A stretch of 64,000 bases of DNA from Microbacterium murale (GTDB lineage Bacteria > Actinomycetota > Actinomycetes > Actinomycetales > Microbacteriaceae). Numbering within the stretch: position 1 is the first letter of the stretch; each line of letters begins with the position of its first letter. The notes below the pieces were generated by a model that saw nothing but the letters and a program-made list of their open reading frames with translations, searched no databases and had not been told where the DNA came from. Positions 17,378 to 26,065 of the stretch are shown piece after piece. The position numbers and the translations under genes were made by a program. The stretch is taken from positions 2,170,001 through 2,234,000 of the forward strand of contig NZ_JAUSXK010000001.1 of NCBI RefSeq assembly GCF_030815955.1. Reading direction: 5' to 3'.

Positions 17378-19090
17378 GTGCACCGTAGGGTGGCGGCGGC
17401 CGCCGCGGCCATCGTCCTCGCCTCTCTCCCCGGATGCACGATGACCAGCGAGGTGCTGCCGGATGGCGGCTCGCTCGATGTCGACCTCGACGTCGGACCG
17501 CGAACGGAATTCATCGATGCTGGTCCCGATGGTGTCCGCGTGGTCGATGGCGACGATTGGACTCTGCCGCAGCGGGCTCGCCCAGCGCCGAACTCAGGGT
17601 ACTTCTCGGAGGAGGCCTCGCTCGGCGACCTCGTCGCCGTGCGATCCATAGATGTCAGCTGGCGACAGATCCGACCGGAGCAGGACGGGCCGATCGACAG
17701 GCAGTCGACAGGCGCAGCCCAGGGCACGAGCTTCGACGCGCTGGAAGCGCAGCTCGCCGCACCCGGCGACTTCTGGATGCGCGTCTTCGCCAGCGGCGAG
17801 GACTGGGCACCGGAGTGGGTCGCAGAGGATTGCGGGGTGGCATCGTACGGACCGGACTACGACGGCCAGTTGCATCTGCCGATCTGGGACGAGTGCGTCT
17901 GGGGCCATCTCCTCGACACCTACCGTGCCTTGTTCGTCGACCTCGGCCTTGCCGAGGACCCGCGGCTGCGGTTCGTGTACGTGCCCGGGGCGTTCACATG
18001 GGCCGAGTACGACTACGAGATGGTGACAGCGGCCGTGGAGAGCGGTGATCTCGACGAGCAGGCCTACCTCGCCTGGTACGCGCACGCCTGGACCGACCTC
18101 GTCGAGCTATTCGGCGACAACGCTCACAAGCTCGTCTTCACCGGCGAGGACTACCCATGGGGCCCGTTTGGCTCGGCAGGCGACCTGCTCGCCGCTCAGG
18201 CGGTGGATGCGGGGATGGGCATCCGCACCGGAATCACCGAGCCGAGCAACTTCCACCTCAGCGAAGCGCCGGCGTACGGGTCTCACGTCCAGCCGGACGG
18301 GCACATGATCGTGGACGAGTCGCTGCCGATCCACTCCGGCCGGTTCGTCGTCGCGACCGAGAACGAGTGCTTCACCGACTGCGGCTATGACACGTCAGAC
18401 CCGTACTACGCGGTGCGGCAGGCGAACCTGAAGGCTTTGCAGCTCCGGATGAACTGGATGTACGTCGTGCCAGGACCTTCGTACATGCCCGAGTACGCCG
18501 AGCACTGGGACTGGGTGCGACTCGAGCTGGGGCAGACGGCCGCGACTTCGCCTGACGCGTGGGCGGCGCTGCGCGATGCCGAGGACACCTTCTGGGCGCA
18601 CGGCGACCAGACAGGTCCGTTCGAGGATGAGAACGCCTGGCCGTCACGGCCGTGGGTGCGCAATCTGGAGCGCTGGATCGTGCAGGTCGATGAACCCGGA
18701 TCGATCGCCCACCGCACCGAGGTCGACACGCACGTCGGCGAGCTCGAAGAGGCCAACGGGACGGCGCACGAGGGCCTGTCCACCGGCATCGCTGCGGGCG
18801 ACACGGGGTTCCTCCTCGATGTCGATCCGCGGTTCGCTGCGGCATCCGACGGGCAGCAGTCGGTCATCAAAGTGACGTTCCTCGATAACGGCACAGGCTC
18901 CTTCACCGTCGACACGGACGCCGGGGCATCCTCCGCCGTGACGCGCACCGGATCCGGCGAATGGCGTACCGCCACGATCGCGCTTCCCGACGGTGCCATC
19001 GGAACGGACGCCACCCGCCTGCGCATCTCCGTCGTCGACGGCGCTGACGACCTCGCAGTGCGGTTCGTCCGCCTCGTCCCGCTGGGATAG
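17378..19090 (+). CDS. secreted lipoprotein, glycoside-hydrolase-like TIM barrel with C-terminal beta domain
   Basis: A surface lipoprotein (signal peptide ending LPGC, C20), probably an extracellular glycosidase preparing substrate for the adjacent importer. The central 350 or so residues look like a clan-A (GH42/GH5-like) barrel: FWMRVFASGEDWAPEW, FTWAEYDYEM, VFTGEDYPWGPFG and ATENECF, where Glu residues at strand ends could be catalytic. The last 120 residues form a beta-rich domain (VIKVTFLDNGTGSFTVD) like a carbohydrate-binding module. About 570 aa. The frame is open from a TTG at 17348, but GGAGAGG is well spaced only from the GTG at 17378. Enzyme family could not be fixed; it may be non-catalytic. 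Confidence 0.7.
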   Translation: MHRRVAAAAAAIVLASLPGCTMTSEVLPDGGSLDVDLDVGPRTEFIDAGPDGVRVVDGDDWTLPQRARPAPNSGYFSEEASLGDLVAVRSIDVSWRQIRPEQDGPIDRQSTGAAQGTSFDALEAQLAAPGDFWMRVFASGEDWAPEWVAEDCGVASYGPDYDGQLHLPIWDECVWGHLLDTYRALFVDLGLAEDPRLRFVYVPGAFTWAEYDYEMVTAAVESGDLDEQAYLAWYAHAWTDLVELFGDNAHKLVFTGEDYPWGPFGSAGDLLAAQAVDAGMGIRTGITEPSNFHLSEAPAYGSHVQPDGHMIVDESLPIHSGRFVVATENECFTDCGYDTSDPYYAVRQANLKALQLRMNWMYVVPGPSYMPEYAEHWDWVRLELGQTAATSPDAWAALRDAEDTFWAHGDQTGPFEDENAWPSRPWVRNLERWIVQVDEPGSIAHRTEVDTHVGELEEANGTAHEGLSTGIAAGDTGFLLDVDPRFAAASDGQQSVIKVTFLDNGTGSFTVDTDAGASSAVTRTGSGEWRTATIALPDGAIGTDATRLRISVVDGADDLAVRFVRLVPLG

Positions 19091-19119
19091 GACGGCGTCT
19101 GAGATCTCGCGCGCCGTCG

Positions 19120-19125
19120 TAGGCT
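19120..19125 (+). promoter_or_regulatory. TAGGCT -10 hexamer, leaderless start of the SCP_3 gene
   Basis: TAGGCT, 6 nt, GTG. No Shine-Dalgarno. It separates this gene transcriptionally from the carbohydrate operon, which ends 41 nt before the start codon. Confidence 0.6.
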
Positions 19126-19131
19126 GATCCC

Positions 19132-19500
19132 GTGGCCAGAAAGATCGACGTGAGTGCAGGGCGCGCTGCACTGGCCGCCGTGCGCACCGCGACCGAGGCC
19201 ACGGTGAAGCCAGCGCGCACCGACCTCGCGACAGCGGTGCGCTACCTTCTGCAGCTGCTCGATGAGAAGGCACCTGGCAACAGCGTCGAGGTGAGAGTGC
19301 CGCCGTTCGGCGCGGTGCAGGTCGTGCAGGGGCCGCGGCATACGCGCGGCACGCCACCGAATGTCATCGAGATGGATGCGGCGACCTGGATCGACATGGC
19401 GACGGGTGTCGAGAGCTGGGACGAGGCCGTCGCCGGAGGGCGCGTTCAGGCCTCAGGCACACGCGCCGACCTTTCGGACCTGATGCCGCTGCGCCCCTAG
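19132..19500 (+). CDS. sterol-carrier-family (SCP_3-like) small protein
   Basis: A 122-aa cytoplasmic protein resembling the bacterial sterol-carrier-protein orthologue family common in Actinobacteria. Recognisable are RYLLQLLDEKAPGNSVEVRVPP and the C-terminal segment EMDAATWIDMATG, matching SCP2-fold proteins that bind a hydrophobic ligand. No experimental role is known to me for this subgroup. It is a single gene with its own leaderless promoter. A 77-bp dispersed repeat lies just after it, before the convergent heme ABC operon. Confidence 0.75.
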   Translation: MARKIDVSAGRAALAAVRTATEATVKPARTDLATAVRYLLQLLDEKAPGNSVEVRVPPFGAVQVVQGPRHTRGTPPNVIEMDAATWIDMATGVESWDEAVAGGRVQASGTRADLSDLMPLRP

Positions 19501-19515
19501 GCCCTCGCCCCGTCC

Positions 19516-19592
19516 GCACACTTGCCGGGCCGATGCACTGATGCAGGGTCGTCCGTCGGTGTGTCGCCCTGTATCCGTACGATCGTCCTGCA
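19516..19592. repeat. 77-bp dispersed intergenic repeat, copy 1
   Basis: Ungapped match to 26907-26983 with about 65 of 77 bases identical by eye. It includes ATGCAGGG...CCCTGTAT inverted arms and the invariant CCGTACGATCG. It lies between the stop of the SCP_3 gene and the end of the heme ABC operon, so it is untranslated. It looks like a REP-type element. Confidence 0.75.
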
Positions 19593-19615
19593 GGCGTGCA
19601 GCGCAGGTCGTGCGC

Positions 19616-20389
19616 TCACCGCCGTGGCACGACCAGCGGAGCACCGGTGATCGGATGCGGGAACACATCCACCGCCTGCCCGTACACCTGTGCGATGCGC
19701 TGACCCGTCAGGACTTCCGCGGGCGATCCCGACGCGATCACGCGCCCGGAAGCGAGCAGCGTCAGCCGGTCGGCGTGGGCGAGTGCGGCGTTGAGGTCAT
19801 GCAGCACCACGGCGACGGCGGTGCCGGCATCCGCTGTGGCGCGCACGAGGCGCATGACGTCTTCATGGTGTTTGAGATCGAGAGAGGCTGTCGGCTCGTC
19901 GAGCAGCATGATCGGCGCCGACTGCGCCAGCACGCGGGCGATGGCCACCCTGGCCCGCTCGCCTCCTGACAGCGACGACACCGGTCGATGCGCGAGCGCG
20001 TCGATCTCGGTTGCGCGCATCGCCGCGGTGATGGCGGCGTCGTCATCCGCCTCGCGCGGGGTGCGCGCCCACGGCGCGCGGCCCATCCTCACGACCTGTT
20101 CCGCACGGAAAGGGAACGAGACGGCGTTCTCCTGCAGCAGCACCGCCCGCGTGCGGGCGAGCTCGCGGGGCCGGATGCCGGTGATCGAACGCCCATCGAT
20201 CTCGACTGTGCCGGATCCCGGCGCGATGTCCCCGGCGAGCACCCCGAACAGCGTGGTCTTTCCCGCGCCGTTGGGCCCCACCAGGGCATGGATCTCACCG
20301 GGGTGCACGTCGATCGAGGCATCCAAGAGGATGGCTCTGCCTCCGGGGACACGGACGGTGACGCCGGAGGCCCGCAGCCCCGCGCTCAT
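19616..20389 (-). CDS. hmuV: heme ABC transporter ATP-binding protein
   Basis: ATPase of a heme/siderophore-type importer. Walker A GPNGAGKTT, signature LSGGERARVAIARVL and Walker B IMLLDEPTASLDL, with HDLNAALAHADR as the switch histidine region. 257 aa, normal for the FecE/HmuV class. Its ATG overlaps the permease stop by 4 nt (ATGA). Third gene of the hmuTUV operon. Upstream of the operon are DtxR-type iron boxes. Assignment to heme rather than ferric siderophore rests on the HtaA-domain neighbour. Confidence 0.9.
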   Translation of the reverse strand: MSAGLRASGVTVRVPGGRAILLDASIDVHPGEIHALVGPNGAGKTTLFGVLAGDIAPGSGTVEIDGRSITGIRPRELARTRAVLLQENAVSFPFRAEQVVRMGRAPWARTPREADDDAAITAAMRATEIDALAHRPVSSLSGGERARVAIARVLAQSAPIMLLDEPTASLDLKHHEDVMRLVRATADAGTAVAVVLHDLNAALAHADRLTLLASGRVIASGSPAEVLTGQRIAQVYGQAVDVFPHPITGAPLVVPRR

Positions 20390-21459
20390 GCCCACCCTCC
20401 GGCGCGACGGCGCGTGCGCACGAGCAGCCACAAGAAGAACGGGCCGCCGACGAGCGAGGTGATCATCCCGATCGGCATGTCGGCCAGTGGCACGGCAGTG
20501 CGGGCGACGAGGTCGGCGAGGGCGATGAGCAACGCGCCGCCGATCGCAGAAGCGACGATCACCGGTAGATGCGCGGGACCGATGACCATGCGCATGAGAT
20601 GAGGGATCACGAGTCCGACGAACCCGATGATGCCTGCGAACGCGACAGCGGCGCAGACCAGGATGGCGACGGTCACGATCACGACGATCCGCAGAAGCTC
20701 CACATGCACCCCGAGGTGCCGTGCGGTGCGCTCGCCGAGCGCGAAAAGGTCCAGCTGATGAGCCACGATCACCGCGACCACGATGCCGACCCCGGTCAAC
20801 GGCGCGACGACGGCGATGTTCGGCCACAGCGCCCCGTTGAGGGAGCCGAGCTGCCAGAAGACGATCTGCTCGCGCGTCGAGGTTGTGCCGAGGAACGTCA
20901 TGAACGCCATGCCCGCGCCGCCGATCGCGTTGATCGCGATGCCTGTGAGCAGCAACGTGACGACTTCGGTCCGCCCGCCGGATCGACTGATGAAGTACAC
21001 CGAGAACACTGCGATGAGTCCCCCGATGAACGACAGTGCGGGGGTGGTCCACATCCCGAAGGTCGACAGGCCGAACGTGAGGCTGGCAGCCGCCCCCAGG
21101 GCTGCTCCGGACGAGACGCCGACGACACTGGCATCCGCCAGCGGATTCCCGAAGATCGCCTGCATCAGCACGCCGGCGACCGCCAGCGCGGTGCCGACGA
21201 GGATGCCGAGCACGAGGCGGGGCAGGCGGATGTTGAAGATCACGCCCGCATCGGAGAGATTCGCCGGGGCCCATGTGGTCTCGATGCCGACGCCGTGCAG
21301 CAGGATGCCGACGATCTGGGTGGGGGACAGCGAGTACTGTCCGCTCGCGAGCGACACGATGCAGGTCAGCACGAGTGCCCCGGAGAGGCCGAGAGCGACC
21401 AGCCCGAACCTCATCACCCGGTGCCGCTCGGGCGTGCGGGTGATGACCTCTGAGGTCAT
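20386..21459 (-). CDS. hmuU: heme ABC transporter permease
   Basis: FecCD/BtuC-class permease, about ten membrane helices in 357 aa. Family marks are LVLGILVGTALAVAGVLMQ, NPLADASVVGVSSGAALGAA and the late VGLVIPHLMRM, which contacts the ATPase. It overlaps both neighbours by 4 nt, so hmuT, hmuU and hmuV are co-translated. Passes heme or iron chelate from HmuT into the cytoplasm. Start ATG fits the overlap with the hmuT stop. Confidence 0.92.
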   Translation of the reverse strand: MTSEVITRTPERHRVMRFGLVALGLSGALVLTCIVSLASGQYSLSPTQIVGILLHGVGIETTWAPANLSDAGVIFNIRLPRLVLGILVGTALAVAGVLMQAIFGNPLADASVVGVSSGAALGAAASLTFGLSTFGMWTTPALSFIGGLIAVFSVYFISRSGGRTEVVTLLLTGIAINAIGGAGMAFMTFLGTTSTREQIVFWQLGSLNGALWPNIAVVAPLTGVGIVVAVIVAHQLDLFALGERTARHLGVHVELLRIVVIVTVAILVCAAVAFAGIIGFVGLVIPHLMRMVIGPAHLPVIVASAIGGALLIALADLVARTAVPLADMPIGMITSLVGGPFFLWLLVRTRRRAGGWA

Positions 21460-22568
21460 TCTGCGATCTCGCCGGAGGCGGGCGCGTAGAGAGCGCGCGC
21501 GATCGCGCGGATGATCTCGGGGGATCGTGGGCCGAAGCTGAGGATCTCGCCGTCCGCCATGTCGATCACGCGGCGGTTGACGCCGGCGGGCGTCTCAGCG
21601 ACAGCAGGCACCCGTTCGATGAGCCCGTCGATGCCGTCGACCGACTCCAAGCCGTCCGTCATCATGACCAGCACGTCGGGCTGCGCGGCGACGAGTGCCT
21701 CGGCCGTCATGGGCTTGTTGCCCTCCCAGCCGATCTCACTCGCGACATCGATGCCGCCGACCGCCTCGATGAGCGAATCGGCGCCGGAGTCCTTGCCGAA
21801 GATGTAGTACACGTTCGCGCTGCCGCGCACGTACAGAAACAGCATCCGCGCGCGTTCGGACTCGTCCGCAGGTACGACCTGTGCGATCTCCGCGAGCGCC
21901 GCAGTGAGGTCTGCGTCCACCTGGGCGATGAGTTCCTGACCACGGCTCGAGATGCCGAGCGCTGACGCCACCTCCTCGATGAGCTGGTCGGTGCTGTCGA
22001 GGCGCAGCTCATCCGAGATCACGACGATCGCGATGCCTGCGTCGCGCAGCTGCTGGCGCACCTCTTTCGGTCCGATCGTCGTATCGGTGAGGATCACGGT
22101 CGGGGCGAGTTCGAGGATCGCCTCCGGGTTGAGGGTGTGGCCGGCCTTGGTGACGACCGGCAGTTCCTGCGTCCCGTCGAAGGTCGTGGAGGAGTCGCGA
22201 CCGACGACGTCAGCGCCCATGCCGAGCGCGAAGACCGTGGCCGCGATGGTGCCGGAGATGTCGATCGGCAGGATGCGGCTCACATCGGATACCTCGACGT
22301 CTCGGCCTTCGGCGTCGGTGACGGTGACGGGGAGCTCGGGTGCGGTCTTGTCGGAGACAGCACTGATCGCATGATCGGGAAGGCACGCGGTGGAACCCCC
22401 GGTCGCGGTGCGCACGTCGTCGACGAGTTCGAGATCTGACAGTTGCTGCGCGGCGGCGGGGCAGGTGTCGGATGCTGCGCCCTCTGAGCCTGCGGTCGCC
22501 GGGATGGCGCATCCGGCTAGTCCAAAGACCAGAGTGGCCGCGATGAGCAGGGAAAGACGAGCGCGCAT
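21456..22568 (-). CDS. hmuT: heme-binding lipoprotein of ABC transporter
   Basis: Class III binding lipoprotein: short signal and LAGC lipobox (C20), then a TroA/BtuF fold (RDVEVSDVSRILPIDISG, AGHTLNPEAILELAPTVIL, DVLVMMTDGLESV). 370 aa. HmuT proteins bind one heme by conserved His and Tyr; candidates here include the His of TKAGHTLNPE and Tyr of FLYVRGSANVYY. First gene of hmuTUV. A DtxR-like box begins 3 nt upstream of its ATG and so would cover the transcription or translation start. Divergent from the HtaA-domain gene. Confidence 0.9.
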   Translation of the reverse strand: MRARLSLLIAATLVFGLAGCAIPATAGSEGAASDTCPAAAQQLSDLELVDDVRTATGGSTACLPDHAISAVSDKTAPELPVTVTDAEGRDVEVSDVSRILPIDISGTIAATVFALGMGADVVGRDSSTTFDGTQELPVVTKAGHTLNPEAILELAPTVILTDTTIGPKEVRQQLRDAGIAIVVISDELRLDSTDQLIEEVASALGISSRGQELIAQVDADLTAALAEIAQVVPADESERARMLFLYVRGSANVYYIFGKDSGADSLIEAVGGIDVASEIGWEGNKPMTAEALVAAQPDVLVMMTDGLESVDGIDGLIERVPAVAETPAGVNRRVIDMADGEILSFGPRSPEIIRAIARALYAPASGEIAE

Positions 22569-22570
22569 TG

Positions 22571-22587
22571 AGGTTAGCCTGTCCTAA
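22571..22587 (-). promoter_or_regulatory. DtxR/IdeR-type iron box at hmuT
   Basis: AGGTTAGCCTGTCCTAA closely matches the known DtxR consensus core (AGGTTAGGCTAACCTAA) at 14 of 17 positions. It abuts the hmuT start codon. Expected effect: repression of heme uptake when iron is plentiful. Motif seen; regulator not encoded in this window. Confidence 0.75.
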
Positions 22588-22590
22588 TTT

Positions 22591-22620
22591 TTGACGAGAT
22601 GACGTCGATCAGTCTATGGT
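22591..22620 (+). promoter_or_regulatory. promoter for the HtaA-domain gene
   Basis: TTGACG (22591-22596), an 18-nt spacer and TATGGT (22615-22620). Box 2 begins 10 nt downstream, at the expected transcription start. Confidence 0.5.
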
Positions 22621-22630
22621 CAGAAGCGGA

Positions 22631-22648
22631 GGTTAGCTAAGCCTAACC
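22631..22648 (+). promoter_or_regulatory. DtxR/IdeR-type iron box at the HtaA-domain gene
   Basis: GGTTAGCTAAGCCTAACC has inverted arms GGTTAG / CTAACC, as in DtxR sites, but with a spacer longer than the canonical one. It overlaps the predicted transcription start of the surface heme-binding gene. Confidence 0.65.
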
Positions 22649-22740
22649 AACATAAATCACAGCATCAGACCTGAAGAGGTTTCCGCCGTCACGCGCGCCC
22701 TGATGACCGGGCGCAGACGGCCCCACGCCTGGAGGCATCC

Positions 22741-25700
22741 GTGAATCACACCGAGATCCGCGCGACGAACAGTCGCACCCGAGCAGCGTTCGCGGCGGTG
22801 CTGGCCGTGCTGATGATGCTGTTCGGCACGCTGACCGCACCGGCCGCGTTCGCCGCCGATGGCGCGACGGTATCGCCCCAGGTAACCGCGGCATCTGAGT
22901 CCGGTCTGGTGATCCAGGTCAGCGCCGAGGGGCTTCCCGGCGACATCGGGGGGACTTACGCGGCGCTCATCGTGCAGGGTGAGGACGATGCGCTGAACAG
23001 CCAGGAGTACGTCGCGTTCGCGCTGCCGTTTCCTGCGGTCGCCGCAGGATCGACGTCGTTCGCGTTGACTGCGCCCATCGAGAAACTGGACCGAACGCTG
23101 ACCTATGAGGTGGTCATGTGGAAGCAGCACAGCGCGTTCGCACCGGAGAACCTCTACGGGCGCTCGGTCGTGTCGATCTCGCAGGAGCAGTGGGATGCGG
23201 TGTTCCCACCCGAGGTTCCGGTCGAGCCCGAGGTCCCGGTCGAGCCTGAGGTCCCGGTAGAACCTGAGACGCCGGCTCCGGCCGTCACGGCAGCAGTGTC
23301 TTCAGCATCTGCCGATGGGGGTCTCGTCGTCAGCGTCGCCGGTGCCGGATTCGCCGCTCTCTCCGGCGAGTACGTCGCACTGATCGAGAAGGGCACCGAG
23401 GCGGATGTCACAGCTGGGGGCGGCTTCCTCGCGATGCAGTACGTCCGCGGCATCACCGACGGTGCGTTCCAGGTGAACCTCACCGCCGCCGCTGATGCGC
23501 TCGACCAGGCCGTCTCATACGAGGTGATCGCGTGGCAGCAGCACACGATGCCGAACGCAGACACGATCCACGCCCGCACCGACGTGGTCATCAGCAGCGA
23601 GCAGTGGGCGGCGCTGCAGCCCGCCCCGCTGCAGCCCTCGATCGAGGTATTCCTCTCGGACGGCGTTACTCCGGCCGCTGGCTCAGTACTCAGGGCGGGC
23701 GATGAGGTCATCATCAAGGGCAGCGGTTACGACCCGATGGCCAACGTCGGCGGCCGCGGAGTGCCGATCCCGGCGCATCTGCCGCAGGGCACGTACGTCG
23801 TGTTCGGAGACTTCGCTGCCAACTGGCAGCCGTCCACGGGCGCGGCGTCCAGCGCACGATCCGTCGGGGCGCAGGCGTGGGCGCTGGCCGAGAGCGTGCT
23901 CGACCAGGTCCCGACGCAGTACCAGGGAGCGATCCGCGCGCAGTGGGTGGATATCGCCGCAGACGGAACCTTCACGGCGACGTTGACGCTGAAGGACGCG
24001 CCGGCACAGCCGGAGAACGGGGCGTACGGCGTGTACACCTACGGCGCGGGAGGCGTGAAGAACGCCGCACAGGAGCAGAGCGTGCTGCTGGACTATCGGA
24101 CCGTGCAGGACAAGGTCGTGGATACTGTCACGTCCGTCGACGGCACCGACCTCGTCGTCGACGTCGAGGGACGAGGGTTCGACGGCGAACCGGGCGTCTA
24201 CGCCGCGCTGATCGAGGAGGGCACCGAGGCGGATGTCACGGCCGGAGGCGGATTCCTCGCGATGCAGTACGTGCGGAACCTCGCAGACGGCGCGTTCACG
24301 ACCGCTCTCACCGCGGCCGGTGACACGCTCGATCGGACCAAGGCCTACGAGGTGATTGTCTGGAAGCAGCACACGATGCCGAACGCCGACACGATCCATG
24401 CGCGCAGTGGAGTGACCATCACCGCCGACCAGTGGAAGCTGATCGATGGTCCGTCGCCCGAGCCGCCGAAGCCGACGACGCCGCCGACGGCTCCGCCCAC
24501 CGCCCCCCAGCAGCCGGTCGCCGGAGGTTCGCTGCGCTGGGCGATCTCGTCATCGTTCGCGGACTACGTGACGGGACACATCGCGCAGGGGGAGATCCGG
24601 GTCACCGGCGGCGCGACGCGCTCCGGCGGCCAGTTCCAGTTCGGGCAGGCCGCGGGCGCGACCTACGATCGGGCGACCGGTCTCGGTGCGGTGGGATACA
24701 CCGGAGCGGTTCGATTCACCGGCCACCACGGCGTGCTCAACGTGATGATCTCGAACCCCCGCGTCGAGATCACCTCCGCGACGGCTGCGACGCTCTACCT
24801 CACGCACAACGGCACTCGCGTGCCGTTCGCGGCGATCGACATCGCGTCTGCTGCGAAGACGACCGCAGGGGGTGCGACGACGTTCACCGCGGCACCAGCG
24901 ACCCTGACGTCTGCGGGGCAGAATCAGGTGCTCGGCGGCTTCAGTACCGTCCTGAATCCGGTGACCTTCACGATCGGAACACCGGCCGCGGCGCCCAACG
25001 GCACTGTCGGCACGGTGGCGGCGGCATCCGTCCAGCCGAAGGTCGAACTGCCTTCGGCGCCTCCGGCGACCGATGGGATCGAAATCGACAAGGAGAACCT
25101 CAGAGCATTGCAGTCCGGCGCATCCGCCACCGCGTCGGCAGCCGGGTTCCAGCCGGGCGAACAAGGCATCAAGGTCGTCGTGTACTCGACGCCGGTTCTG
25201 CTCGACACGGTCACTGCGGATGCGAACGGCGTCGCCACATGGACGGGCGCGCTGCCTGCCACGCTCGAGGCCGGCGCGCACACGCTGACCTTCCAGGGCT
25301 CCGTCGACCGCGGGCTCGCCTTCACCCTCGATCGCACGACGGCAGCCGTCGGCGTCTGCGCGGTAGAGGGCGCCAGCCTCGACTGGGGCTACAAGGAGAG
25401 CTTCCGCAACTACATCGAAGGCATCGCGCACGGCGGCTGGAATCTCACCGGCGTCGTCTACGAGTTCCCCGAGTTCGTCTGGTCCGAGGGCACGGGCTCG
25501 TTCGATCCCGAAGCCCGGAGCGGTCTGGTCGATTTCGGTGGCACTATCGCGTTCCACGGTCACGACGGCGCACTCGACACGAAGCTGAACAACGCGCGCG
25601 TCGAACTGGCCGGAGACAAGGGCTACATCCTGTTCGACATCGCCGGTACCACGCAGGGCGGCGAGCAGATCGACCAGAAGGGTGTGCGATTCGTCGAGTT

Positions 25701-26061
25701 CTCCGTCGCGGATGCCGAGATCGTCGACGGCGTGCTGACGGTGAACGACGCTGCATCCGTCCTCACCGAGAGCGGATCCGCGGCGTTCGGCACCTACGCG
25801 GCCGGCGAGTCGTTCGACCCGGTGTCGCTGCGCATCCCCGTTGGTGCGGACTGCGGACTCGCCCCGGTGGAGGAACCGGCAGACAACGAGGCCGTCGCCG
25901 CGATCAGCGCCGCTGCGACGCCGATCGCCGGCGACGCCGCGGGCTTGCCGATCTGGGCGTGGGTGGTCATCGGACTGCTGGTCGTCGGTGCAGGTGCGGG
26001 CGCAGGCGTCATCGTCAAGCGGCGCCGGGATGCGGCTTCCGCCACCATCGGCGAGGATTGA
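22741..26061 (+). CDS. HtaA-domain surface heme-binding protein with three repeated N-terminal modules
   Basis: A large cell-envelope protein (1106 aa) likely to take heme from hemoproteins and hand it to HmuT. Order: signal peptide ending AFAA (about 1-40); three related modules of about 100 aa (near 45-155, 185-290, 465-570), each with a YAALI...W-Q-H...Q-W pattern; a Pro/Glu linker of PEVPVE repeats (about 155-180) after the first; a different domain at about 296-455; HtaA domain 1 from about 596 (LRWAISSSFADYV); HtaA domain 2 from about 878 (LDWGYKESFRNYI); and a C-terminal membrane helix with KRRRD stop-transfer. There is no LPXTG motif, so it is membrane-anchored. GGAGG precedes the GTG start. 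Only the HtaA domains are recognised; the N-terminal modules are unassigned. Confidence 0.88.
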   Translation: MNHTEIRATNSRTRAAFAAVLAVLMMLFGTLTAPAAFAADGATVSPQVTAASESGLVIQVSAEGLPGDIGGTYAALIVQGEDDALNSQEYVAFALPFPAVAAGSTSFALTAPIEKLDRTLTYEVVMWKQHSAFAPENLYGRSVVSISQEQWDAVFPPEVPVEPEVPVEPEVPVEPETPAPAVTAAVSSASADGGLVVSVAGAGFAALSGEYVALIEKGTEADVTAGGGFLAMQYVRGITDGAFQVNLTAAADALDQAVSYEVIAWQQHTMPNADTIHARTDVVISSEQWAALQPAPLQPSIEVFLSDGVTPAAGSVLRAGDEVIIKGSGYDPMANVGGRGVPIPAHLPQGTYVVFGDFAANWQPSTGAASSARSVGAQAWALAESVLDQVPTQYQGAIRAQWVDIAADGTFTATLTLKDAPAQPENGAYGVYTYGAGGVKNAAQEQSVLLDYRTVQDKVVDTVTSVDGTDLVVDVEGRGFDGEPGVYAALIEEGTEADVTAGGGFLAMQYVRNLADGAFTTALTAAGDTLDRTKAYEVIVWKQHTMPNADTIHARSGVTITADQWKLIDGPSPEPPKPTTPPTAPPTAPQQPVAGGSLRWAISSSFADYVTGHIAQGEIRVTGGATRSGGQFQFGQAAGATYDRATGLGAVGYTGAVRFTGHHGVLNVMISNPRVEITSATAATLYLTHNGTRVPFAAIDIASAAKTTAGGATTFTAAPATLTSAGQNQVLGGFSTVLNPVTFTIGTPAAAPNGTVGTVAAASVQPKVELPSAPPATDGIEIDKENLRALQSGASATASAAGFQPGEQGIKVVVYSTPVLLDTVTADANGVATWTGALPATLEAGAHTLTFQGSVDRGLAFTLDRTTAAVGVCAVEGASLDWGYKESFRNYIEGIAHGGWNLTGVVYEFPEFVWSEGTGSFDPEARSGLVDFGGTIAFHGHDGALDTKLNNARVELAGDKGYILFDIAGTTQGGEQIDQKGVRFVEFSVADAEIVDGVLTVNDAASVLTESGSAAFGTYAAGESFDPVSLRIPVGADCGLAPVEEPADNEAVAAISAAATPIAGDAAGLPIWAWVVIGLLVVGAGAGAGVIVKRRRDAASATIGED

Positions 26062-26065
26062 TGCC

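Noticed and set aside
17335..17380. ATG at 17335 overlapping the kinase stop as start of the lipoprotein gene
   Set aside because: It is out of frame with the lipoprotein; the in-frame GTG at 17378 has a well-spaced GGAGAGG and begins the signal peptide.
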